Below are positions 44,514 to 53,742 of a DNA stretch of 64,000 nucleotides, piece by piece. Source of the DNA: Hyaloscypha bicolor E (lineage: Eukaryota > Ascomycota > Leotiomycetes > Helotiales > Hyaloscyphaceae); assembly GCF_002865645.1 (NCBI RefSeq), contig NW_020194515.1:434001-498000 (forward strand), in the 5' to 3' direction. How positions within the stretch are numbered: the first letter of the stretch is position 1; every line of letters begins with the position of its first letter. The notes beneath the pieces were generated by a model. That model was not told the DNA's origin and made no database searches. It saw only the letters and a list, made by a program, of their open reading frames with translations. A program made the translations under genes and the position numbers.

Positions 44514-45554
44514 TCAAGTGTTGATCCCAATCACATTTTGGGAATCCAGTCCACATCTTTTATGCCCACTTAGGTCCAGAAATGCGTCAAGTCTTTGAAT
44601 CTCTTCAATGTCTCGGCCCTCTTGTACCACTCGGTCAATAGCCCCGTTATCGAACGCAATTCCATGCCAGAGCAGAACCCCAAGATCTCTTGCCAGCCTC
44701 ACAGCATCGAGCACCGGCTTTTGCTCCAAATCTGAAACACATCCTTGCAGCTCAGTCCAGAATAGAGCTCGTAGCTCCTCAGCATCCTCATGGTATCGAA
44801 ACCCAGCTGTGGTCATTTCTCCCAGGATCTCTTCCAATCCATACAGGCATGTACCGAAAGGCAATCGTTCCGCCTCAGCCCAATCGACCAAGCCCGTCAA
44901 CCTCCCGGTGGAGGAATTGACCATGATATTCGCCGCCACGATATCACCGTGTGTTAATACCCATGGAAGACCTTCAATTCTATGAAAGTTTCTAAGCACA
45001 TCCCTAACCGCTGGCTGAAATCGCGGCGGGAGGTCTGTAGCGAGGGATTTGAGGCGATTTACGAGACTCTTTCCAACTTGGCCAAGAGGCAGGTCTTCAG
45101 TATTGCCATTGAGCCATGATTTAGCAAGAAAAGTGGCGAAGTCCTTGCAAAGCTCAATGCGCTGATTTGTAGATCCAGCGATCAAAGCTTCACTCGCCCG
45201 AAAGAGTTTGAAAGATACACCTGCAATCCTTCCCATGTGATAGACATCCAGCCTAGACTCTGGTAAGGTTGTCAAATATGTCGTCTCGGGAGCGAAGGTG
45301 CCATAAACCTCTTGGGCAGCGTCCGTGATTCGCAGATCCAGACGATAGCTATGAGTGCGAAATTGGATGACCGTGTCATCCCCCACGAAGATGGTCAATG
45401 AACAGTAGCCCTGGCATGATGCCGGAGAAATAAGTCTGCCTGGATAGAGGCTCTCGATGAATTTGTTGCATTCTAGTCGATCTCGGGATGTCAGTCCAGA
45501 GCGCTGGAAGAAGTCGTTGATCGATGCGTCAATCGTCATCTGCTCGTCAGCCAT
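44514..45554 (-). CDS. Aminoglycoside-phosphotransferase (APH) family kinase-like protein
   Basis: A single exon of 346 residues from the ATG at 45554 (MADEQMTIDASINDFFQRSG). The Brenner motif LTHGDIVAANIMV and the metal-binding LTGLVDWAEAE near the middle of the chain define the APH/choline-kinase fold. In filamentous fungi these proteins form a large, fast-evolving family of unknown small-molecule kinases; antibiotic resistance is not implied. The N-lobe is short and lacks a clear Gly-rich loop, so ATP binding cannot be confirmed by eye. The C-terminus (DAFLDLSGHKRCGLDSQNVI) is unremarkable. It lies between two gene-poor stretches, consistent with accessory DNA. Confidence 0.82.
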   Translation of the reverse strand: MADEQMTIDASINDFFQRSGLTSRDRLECNKFIESLYPGRLISPASCQGYCSLTIFVGDDTVIQFRTHSYRLDLRITDAAQEVYGTFAPETTYLTTLPESRLDVYHMGRIAGVSFKLFRASEALIAGSTNQRIELCKDFATFLAKSWLNGNTEDLPLGQVGKSLVNRLKSLATDLPPRFQPAVRDVLRNFHRIEGLPWVLTHGDIVAANIMVNSSTGRLTGLVDWAEAERLPFGTCLYGLEEILGEMTTAGFRYHEDAEELRALFWTELQGCVSDLEQKPVLDAVRLARDLGVLLWHGIAFDNGAIDRVVQEGRDIEEIQRLDAFLDLSGHKRCGLDSQNVIGINT

Positions 45555-47494
45555 CGCGAGAATGCCCAAGGCGCAATGAGCTCAGCATTGCAAGGCCAAG
45601 AACTTGTGGGTGTTTGAGAGTTGGTGAGTGTTGTACGAAGAGGGGTCAACGAACGAAACTACCCCACGCTTGGCCGGTCCCATGACCATCTGCAGGTAAG
45701 ACATGTACCTCGAGGGCTCTGTGTAATTGTGGCATCCTAGGGTCCTGTTTTTGCTTCTTCGAATATGGAGTTGCCATAAAGGGTTTTGCAAATACTTACT
45801 ACTTTCGTATTGTCGACAAGCATGAGGCTTGGACAATGGTGAAGTTGGGAGATGAAGTGTCGGCAACAGCCCAGCACCGGAATTTAGCCTAGCACGGACC
45901 GCTCACTACTAGTCAATTCCAGTCCCAAACTCCGGAAGTACCCTCAACTTCCCTGTTTTTATTTTATGAACTTCTATATATTCTTCCAAATGCAGAGAAA
46001 ATTCCTCGCAACGCACGCTAATCCCAATTGAAATCGCTTCAGCGTGTCTATTCTGATCTGGGGAAATGGCCTTCCCTTCTGTCGTCAACCCTAAGCCTTC
46101 ATTTTGTGGGTTACGAAAGCAGTTCTTCTCGAGTGAGAATTTTGTCGATTAGGCGAAGTGCACAGCACTTTCTGGAACCTTTCTTTTGCTTGATCGCCTC
46201 TGATTAATAGTTGCTTGGTTATTTTATGGTACTCCTGCAAGTGTAGCTGTTGTTCGAGGACTTCATAGGATGCTGCATGCCTTTAATGTGGACATATGAG
46301 TATTCATGCCACGGTCCAATACCAAACTGCTCATACAAATTCAACAAGAAAGGCACCCCGAGGTCTCTTAAAACTAAGAGCATCTATGACTGGAAGAACT
46401 GCCAGAACAGCAGAGCTTCAGCGTTGGACACCTGGAGGTTTGCAGAAGATAAGAAAGCTTGGAGAGAAAATGTGCGACTGAATGATGATTAGGTCTTTCC
46501 ATTGCGTCAATTGCGTCAACTGAGAAGGATTTCTCTCACAATTTCAGCCTTCCAAGGAAAGACGTTTATGGCATGTTTGATATATCTTGCAATATCATGC
46601 GGCGTTCGACCGATCAACATTTTCCAGGCTTGCGTCGAGTCGTGGCGCGATGTCTTTGGCTGAAAATGGATGCGTGGTCAAGCCCGGCTTGACAGCGGGT
46701 GGGGTTGCCCAATAGGGGATCGGGCATCGTAGGGCGCTATTTCAGGCGGAGCCGGGCACATTGGCGGCCGGGATGTCGCTGCAGCGAATCATTTCGCGCT
46801 CCCCAGCCACCCAGACGACCGAGGAACGAGTAATAAGGCTGCGCCGATGAAATTAGACAGCGAAGAATCTTCGACAACTTCTCACAACACAGCTCTTTGC
46901 GCCGACCTCCATCCCATATCATCACCATTGATCAGCCTCTGTATGCTCTCTCTCACATAAGCTCCGCTCTTGCTGGAGCAATGTGATACGTGCAACACCG
47001 CTCAAGGGAAATCGTGTGACGAGCCTCGCCATGCTTTCGTCCTGATGCTGCACCACGAGATACGAGGGTTACATCCGAAGCCTTAGTTTTCACACAATTC
47101 TATCAATCCAGACACTTTTGAGAACAATCGACGAGCACTGAGGGAAGGAGGCATGGCTGCACCTGCCTCCTGCCACAAGAATCGGCAGCGCGCCAATATC
47201 AGTACACCCAGATCGGTCACACTCATAGTGACACGAAGCCTTGCCAGGTTTTAGTGCCATTCCACTGAATATCAATCTTGCGCTGGTGAATCACAAAAGC
47301 TGTTATAAGTCTTATCGGCAACCCCTGAATCTTTGGTTTTACTCACCTGTCTTCTCGAAGCCTTGTTTCCATCAAGACATCAAGAACACTTCACTCTTTC
47401 GGAGCCTGCTCGCGATTAAGCATCCAGCCTTGCGATTTAACTTCGGAAATTGTCTTTGACTACTAGGAAGCCAACCACGCGGCGCTGCAACGTC
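45555..47494. other. Long gene-free region
   Basis: 1.9 kb without a supported gene. Short ORFs (for example 46250-46492, 45582-45866) have no domain content. A tandem ATTGCGTCA pair occurs near 46503-46520. It presumably contains the promoters of the APH-like and DUF2235 genes. No RNA gene is seen. Confidence 0.4.
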
Positions 47495-49526
47495 ATGTCT
47501 TCCTCAGCTGCTCATATCAAGAAACGCTTGGTGCTTTGCTGTGATGGAACGTGGATGGATAGGTATGTACGGCTCCGTGTTCACTGAGCATGTCTCATTA
47601 CTTCTCATTTCTGGCGATTTATTACCATCAATTCAAGTATATTCTTAGCCTAGACCATTCGATTAGTTAAGTGCCTCTCGCTAATTCAGTGCAGTGACGA
47701 TGGATACAACAAGCCTACCTTAATTCCCTACGTTCCAACAGGAACGCTTCAAATTCCATCCAACGTCACACGCATCTCCCGCGGCCTCAAGAAGGCTGGC
47801 CTCGATGGTTCACCTCAGATCATCTATGTAAGTGGCCGTGCAACAAGATACTTCGGAACCTCAAGTCCTAACACTCTTTCCTACAGTATCATTCTGGAGT
47901 CGGAACGGGACCGGGATTTGTGGATGCTATTGGGGGTGGCCTTCTCGGAACCGGCATCTCTGAGGTGAGCGTTCCTTCTCCTTGGATTCGCAAATGATTC
48001 CTAATATATTTCTAGAACATCCGTGAAGTCTATAGCTTCGTAGCAGCCAATTATACTCCTGGAGACGATATCATCCTCATTGGCTTTAGTCGAGGAGCCT
48101 TCACTGCTAGAAGTGTTGCAGCAATGATAGGTTCCATGGGTCTTCTAACACGAACTGGCATGAGTTCCTTTTATCCCATCTTCAAGGATTATGAAAATTT
48201 CTTGAATCCTCATTACAATGATATTTTCCCAACCATCCCCTTTCCGAACAAGCCTAAAGGGTCTGGCGCAGCCCATGACTACAAGAGAAGACTTGAGGCA
48301 GTGAGTGGACAATAAAGACTAGCGAATAGCAGCTCTAACCCTTGGTAGGAAGAACTAACTCGAGTCTACGATCCGGATGGAACCAAAATTCGCGTTCAAT
48401 CTGTAGCCGTCTGGGATACGGTTGGCTCTCTGGGTATTCCTCAAGTTTCCTGGCTTGCCAGAATGGGCCTACCCCACTCTACCAAGGAGTACAGGTTCAA
48501 CGACACGAATCTCGATGGGACCATTCGGCACGCATTTCAAGCATTGGCTCTTGACGAGCACAGAAATCCATTCAGTCCTGCTGTCTGGGAGAGGATGGAT
48601 ATGCGCAAGTGTACCGTCGATTTGCGGCAAGTTTGGTTCCCCGGAGCACACTCGAATGTAGGAGGCGGTTATGACGATCAAGAGATTGCCAATATCTCTT
48701 TGGCCTGGATGATGGATCAGCTCGCATCAATCGGGGTCGCGTTCCAGTCTGATTATATCGACCAGATTTTTGCTGACAGCATCCGATACTACTACAATCC
48801 AAGGAAGCTACCGGCAAGAGTTTCAAACATTTTCGCTCGTCCAGTCACGAAACAGTGGGCTATCGAACCCGTCTTCGAGAAACATAAGCCGGTCCGACCT
48901 TGGGGACTCGGTGAGATCTATGAATCTGAGATAGGCTTTGTATGGATTTTTCCGTCTTTCCCTTCTAATTTTGCAACTACTGATGAACAATTCATAGTAC
49001 AAAATCTCGGGCAAACGAATCCGCACTCCAGGAATGAATTGCCGTGCAGATCCGCAAACTGGCATACCAACGGACGAATGGATGACCAATACAAATGAGC
49101 GTATCCATCGCTGCGTTCGTGTCCGCCTGGAACTCGAGGGCCTCGATCTCGATGACCGTGGCATTTACAAGGCTACTGCCCTTCAGCGAAAGGGTATGTG
49201 GCGTCTTGCTCAAACTAGAACCAAAATTGATGATCCAATCCCATGGGATGCGAGTTGGGGACCCGGCGCGCCTGCTCCAGCGGTAAGCATTTCTTATATT
49301 GTGTTTCTTGCAGATCTAATTATGAACTTAGGGTGCACCAGAAGAACGTCGCTGGGTGTGGGAATACGATGGCCCCGATGAAGAGGCACCCCCTGAACGA
49401 ACCATGGTTGAGGAACCCCTCGGCCCCTACGAGAGAAAGTTGATCCTGCTTAACAAAGGTGAGCTCACGACCTTGACACATTGAGAAGGGCCGACCGCTG
49501 GCCAAGTTGTGAAGGAGTGGGACTGA
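47495..49526 (+). CDS. DUF2235 alpha/beta-hydrolase
   Basis: Eight exons (47495-47562, 47695-47827, 47887-47964, 48016-48300, 48349-48939, 48998-49282, 49332-49458, 49507-49526) join to 528 residues. Key motifs: KRLVLCCDGTWMDS at the start, YHSGVGTG, the nucleophile elbow GFSRGAF with Ser118, VAVWDTVGSLG and the late HSNVGGGYDD, the pattern of DUF2235 hydrolases, a family related to bacterial T6SS phospholipase effectors. Esterase or phospholipase activity is inferred. No signal peptide is seen. The last exon is 20 nt (GVVKEWD) and its acceptor (CCAAG) is not strong, so the exact end is less sure. A charged ORF follows closely. Confidence 0.88.
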
Positions 49527-49659
49527 AGCCTTGCCGCTGGCTCTGGCACAGCTACAGCACGCTTGATCTTCTTGTCCTGTCGACCTCATACCTCATACTT
49601 ACCCCAAAATCCCCAGCTCGTAGATCTCATAGCTCCAAGATTCAAAACTCTCATCGCCA

Positions 49660-50165
49660 TGATCTCTTTCGTAATATACAGTGTGCCCCCGCCTTGTTCC
49701 CAAGCTAATCCATATCCGTGTCGCTCAGGCAGATCCTTCTACCGCCGCTTCCTGCCCAGCAAGCGCCGACGAAGAAAATCCCACAAATCCGGCGCCGGGG
49801 CACACAGTCCTGAAGACGATAGTCTTGTCGATGCGCCTGTGCGTGAGGAGCGAGAGAAAGAGAAGCATAGAGACCGAAGGAACTCTAGGTATCGCGATGA
49901 CGGATTTGTGGAAGAGGTCGTTGTTGTAAGGGAGAAGATCCCTAGGGAGAATGGACACAGCGCGAGAAGACAGAGGGAGAGGAGCAGGTACAGACAGAAG
50001 GAGGAGGATGAGGAGAGTCTGGTGGATAGTGTTGATAGGAATGAAGCGGAGAAGATTGTTAGGAGACGCGAGAGGGACAGGAGGAATGGGCCTGTGCCTG
50101 TGTTTGAGGAGAGGGAGAGGGTGAGGGAAAAGAGGAGGGAGTTTTATGAGAGGGAGAGGGATTGA
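49660..50165 (+). CDS. Arg/Glu-rich charged ORF downstream of the DUF2235 gene
   Basis: An open frame from an ATG at 49660 (MISFVIYSVPPPCSQANPYP) turns at about residue 30 into a highly charged region: FYRRFLPSKRRRRKSHKSG, KEKHRDRRNSRYRDDGFVEE, and a tail of repeated R-E dipeptides ending REFYERERD. Composition this regular over about 140 codons on one frame is unlikely to be chance. It could be a separate gene or a C-terminal extension of the DUF2235 protein joined by an intron; I tried the CAG acceptor at about 49727 from the exon 7 donor and it does not keep the frame. Mixed-charge tails of this sort often mediate self-association or RNA binding. Function unknown. Confidence 0.4.
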
Positions 50166-51978
50166 GGATGAGATGGTGCGGGGGATTACGTGAGCTGTGT
50201 TATGCGGGGGTGGTCTGGAAGGTGTGAGGTGGTACGTGGATTTCGGGTCCTTGCATGATGGTGAAGTGTGTGACGAGAAAGAAAAGTGGCGTCACGTGCG
50301 GACGGGCATCAGGTGATGTGGGAAGGAGTGAATGTGAAGGATTGAATGTGCATGAATGGAAGAAGGCATTTGGAAAATAGCGGCATTTTCTGAGACCAGG
50401 TGCATGGGTCTAATAGATGGGGTCCTGTACCACAGCGTGGACTGCCTCCGGATAAGACAAAAGGTCATGCCTTTCCTTTGTACGAGTCTCTGTGGTTAGC
50501 GACAGTCTTCCATTAAGCAGAGAGATTAAAATCAGAAACGATGTTCTCAAGCCCTAGTATCGCAGATGTGATGAAAGATTGGCAGTATTGGGTTGCGTTG
50601 TGGAGATATTTTAAAACAGAGATGCAGCTGAACAATTCAATCTCGGCACACTTTGGAAATCACAACATTTGAATGAAAATACAGCCATAAGGTTAATAGT
50701 TAATTCAGTTGATTCATGCCTCTAAGTACGTTTTCAGAGATTTTGAAGGGATTTTTGCTCTTAATTATGTCTGTCGTTCGGTGATCAGGAACTTCAGATC
50801 AACAGCGTAGTTCTCTATCTATTAGTCCCGCCGATTGCTGTGGCGATGAGAGTCAATGCGCAGGCCCTGTCGCACTTATTCGAATTTTAACTTGAAGAAT
50901 GCTTCCTGAAGCCCGGCTGTCTCATGAGCTGGGCACGACACATTTGGGTGATCCCGAATCCGCATTCTCTTCTTGTAAGAGTGGACAAAAATGGCTGTGG
51001 ATAACATCGTAGAGGGTATACCCGCAATCATGCGAAAACGTTTTCTACAAATAACAAGCCATAATAACATTTTCAACTAAATATTATGGGTGATGAGAGG
51101 GATTGTTCTGGGCACGGTTGGCCTCTGCTTTCAAACTCAGGTTAGATAGTTATAGGCAGGGGTTCTGACGTTTCAATTAAAAATTCCCGTTGGAGAGAGC
51201 AGTTCTTCTGGGCAGCGCTGACCTCTGCTTTTAAACTCAAGTGGCGATGGTTTTAAGCAAGATCATCTGGCTGGTCTATAATTGAAAGGAAATTTCCAGT
51301 ATTTATTCGGTGCAAAGAAGTATTTTGACAATAATGGGACACCTCTTGTCCAAATTCACTCAAATTGTGGGACAATTTATAAAATTCAATATTCATCTCT
51401 GCTGATCTGCAGAATTCACACCCCTAACCACTTTTTTAAATGTTTTCAGACTCGCTAAGCGGGATCCCACCCACACTTCAAGTGCTCAAAATCACTCGGG
51501 AACCAGTCATAAGTTCAAGTCTTGATGAAAGATGTAGAAGGGTAAGAGTTGCCTGCTTGACAATGGATTTCCGGAAATAGCCAAAAGCAGGGGTGGAGCG
51601 ATTTGCCACTTGAAATTACTGAACGAGAGGAAAGCACGAGGCCTCTATTGGAGGACTTGCGTTTGCAAAGCAGCAAAATAGAGGCTCTCAGTAAGGCAGC
51701 TAGATTTCCTGCTGACTCCAAACGTTTGAGTCAGAAACTTCTTTGTTCAAGTCTCTCTGCAGGTAAAGAAATACATCCGCTTTGCATAATGGCATTGTGC
51801 GCATCAGAAATCTGCTTCATCCACGACAAGCAATAACAAAGAAAGACAGAATGCGTTGTAAGACAAATACAAAGAGATAAAAGTTCTGGAAGCTAAATAA
51901 TGAACATTTTCCGCTCAAATGAACTTTCTAAACAGCGCCAGACGGAAATAGATATTTTCCAGCTCTTTTAAAACCAAT
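50166..51978. other. Gene-free region with diverged direct repeat
   Basis: 1.8 kb without a credible ORF. It becomes AT-rich after 50500. CACGTG is at 50293-50298. A diverged direct repeat lies at 51094-51300 and is listed separately. The last 400 bp should hold the promoter of the next gene. Confidence 0.45.
51094..51300. repeat. Diverged tandem duplication, two units of about 90-110 bp
   Basis: Unit 1 (about 51094-51187) and unit 2 (about 51188-51300) share in the same order: a GTTCT..TCTGGGCA string, GACCTCTGCTTT or its GGCCTCTGCTTT variant, AAACTCA, a GATxGTT stretch and an end with AATTAAAAATTCC or AATTGAAAGGAAATTTCC. Differences are mostly single substitutions and short indels. Likely an old local duplication. 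Confidence 0.55.
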
Positions 51979-53535
51979 ATGGACCTCCTTTCAAGATCAA
52001 ACATTACCACACAACCTCTTGAAATCAATACTTTCCAAAACCACTTCCAGAAAGCCATCAAAATGCCTCAGCCATCAGTTCGCTACATCGAGGGCCTCTC
52101 CTCTAGAAACACGGAGAAGTTAGCCAACCTGCTCAGTCTTGGTTGGCGAACCAAAATAACCTTGCAATGGCTCAGCGAGCAAGAACATGCCATCAACCAA
52201 CTTCCTTCTTCGCTCCAGAAACCTAAGAATATCCTTTCAAAAATGGCAATGAAGCTGCCAAGGTCACCACAGAAGGCTGTTCTCTGCCCTGCACACAAAA
52301 GCCTCAATCCCCTCTTGATCCACCGCTTCTTCCTTCAGCTCTCAGCCGAGTGTTCCGTCCGACTCGCGCGTCTCGACGAGAATCCTCGTCTTCCACCGAA
52401 CTTGGCTGCGTTCTTGAAACGAATCCATGGGATCAACAGTCTCTGGTTCGCACCCTCCATCTACCGTTCGCTCTTCAAAGTCGATGAGAAGGAAGAGTAT
52501 CATGAGATGATCGAAGGAGGCTGCGAAGCTTGTATCCTCTCAGTTGTTGGGACGAACCATCAGACGCTGTGTGATCTCAGAGCCTCCATGCTTGGAAGAA
52601 GGAGGAAGCGTCTTCCGGTTCCGAGATTGCTCAAGATTGTTGATGCGTGGATTGAAGGAACGGGCCATGGAATCGCTATTCGAAAAGATAGTGATGCATT
52701 GGAGAAAGAGATCAGAGAGTGCAGACGAGAGATGCAGAAAGCGAGACGTCAGACACGACGGAACAACAGAGATGGCATCGTTGATCCAGCAATTCCTGAG
52801 GGAGAAAGACTGTCGATGAACGAGTCTCATGAAGACGAGGAGGCAACACCGGAGGATACCTTTGAGATGGATGGAAAGGAGAAGGATGAGAATGCCGAGC
52901 AATACTTCGAGGGCTCGATTCTGGACTACTATACTGGTGGTCTCAAGTCGAGCACGAATCTGGCTTCCCAGACACGCGCGTCCACTCCATTGCCAGGGGA
53001 TATCCACCCTGCATTCAGAGAATCTATGATGTCTTTTGATGACAACACGGGAACATTTCATCTTCGTGGCAGCCCACCAAATCCGCCGCCAAAGTCTACC
53101 GCTCGTGGCACATGGTCAAACACGACAGCAGCTTCATCGTCTCAAGCTCCCCTTCAAGGGCCGCCGCCACCACCTTCACCGCCGCCGGGGTCTAAAACTG
53201 ATCGCGGCACATGGTCGACATGGACAACGGACGCCCGACAATCTAATCTTTCCTTCCGTGCGCCTCCACGAGCAGCTTCGTCGCGACCAAGACCCACGAC
53301 TACGTACACGGCAAGTGTGTACAGTAGAAATCAATTTGGTGATCCTGTAGTTGCCCCGAGTTCAGTTCCCGACGTACCCAATATTGCTGATACCTATAAA
53401 AAGGAACAAGAAAGACAATACAGGAACATGATGGGAATAGGAGAGGAGGACGATGAAGAAAACGAGCGACGAGGCCATGAGTCAAAACTCTCTTCCGATA
53501 GAGTTTCGAGTTGGCTGGATGACCAACGGCCTTGA
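51979..53535 (+). CDS. Conserved hypothetical fungal protein, 518 aa
   Basis: A single exon starting MDLLSRSNITTQPLEINTFQ. Residues 30-230 look folded: LANLLSLGWRTKITLQWLSE, NLAAFLKRIHGINSLWFAPS, YHEMIEGGCEACILSVVG and LGRRRKRLPVPRLLKIVDAW. Residues about 240-290 form a basic/acidic helix, followed by a disordered part with poly-Pro (QGPPPPPSPPPG) and twice-repeated RGTWS. The end has YKKEQERQYRNMMGIGEEDD. The GCEACILSVVG element is seen in lineage-specific Pezizomycotina proteins of unknown role, so I give no function. A second ATG at residue 29 (MPQPSVRYIEGLSSRN) is an equally good start. Confidence 0.8.
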   Translation: MDLLSRSNITTQPLEINTFQNHFQKAIKMPQPSVRYIEGLSSRNTEKLANLLSLGWRTKITLQWLSEQEHAINQLPSSLQKPKNILSKMAMKLPRSPQKAVLCPAHKSLNPLLIHRFFLQLSAECSVRLARLDENPRLPPNLAAFLKRIHGINSLWFAPSIYRSLFKVDEKEEYHEMIEGGCEACILSVVGTNHQTLCDLRASMLGRRRKRLPVPRLLKIVDAWIEGTGHGIAIRKDSDALEKEIRECRREMQKARRQTRRNNRDGIVDPAIPEGERLSMNESHEDEEATPEDTFEMDGKEKDENAEQYFEGSILDYYTGGLKSSTNLASQTRASTPLPGDIHPAFRESMMSFDDNTGTFHLRGSPPNPPPKSTARGTWSNTTAASSSQAPLQGPPPPPSPPPGSKTDRGTWSTWTTDARQSNLSFRAPPRAASSRPRPTTTYTASVYSRNQFGDPVVAPSSVPDVPNIADTYKKEQERQYRNMMGIGEEDDEENERRGHESKLSSDRVSSWLDDQRP

Positions 53536-53742
53536 GAAGGCAGAATATTGAGCAGTTTCTTTGAATAGAGAGATTTTTTTCTGGTATCATCTAATACATA
53601 CAATATCTTACAAAACCGGTGACCTTAATGCTATGCAGTAACTTAATAAAACCTTGCCCATGATTTTCAATGCTAACGCTTTTCCATACACTCAATCAAG
53701 TCTAAATAATTGCCAGAAGTGAAATGAATTCGCGTTCAAAGT

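Noticed and set aside
44514..45554. Reading the APH-like gene as an antibiotic-resistance gene
   Set aside because: The APH fold is widespread in fungi with unrelated substrates; only the fold is supported.
46250..46492. 80-codon ORF in the gene-free region
   Set aside because: No homology-like motif and no splice support.
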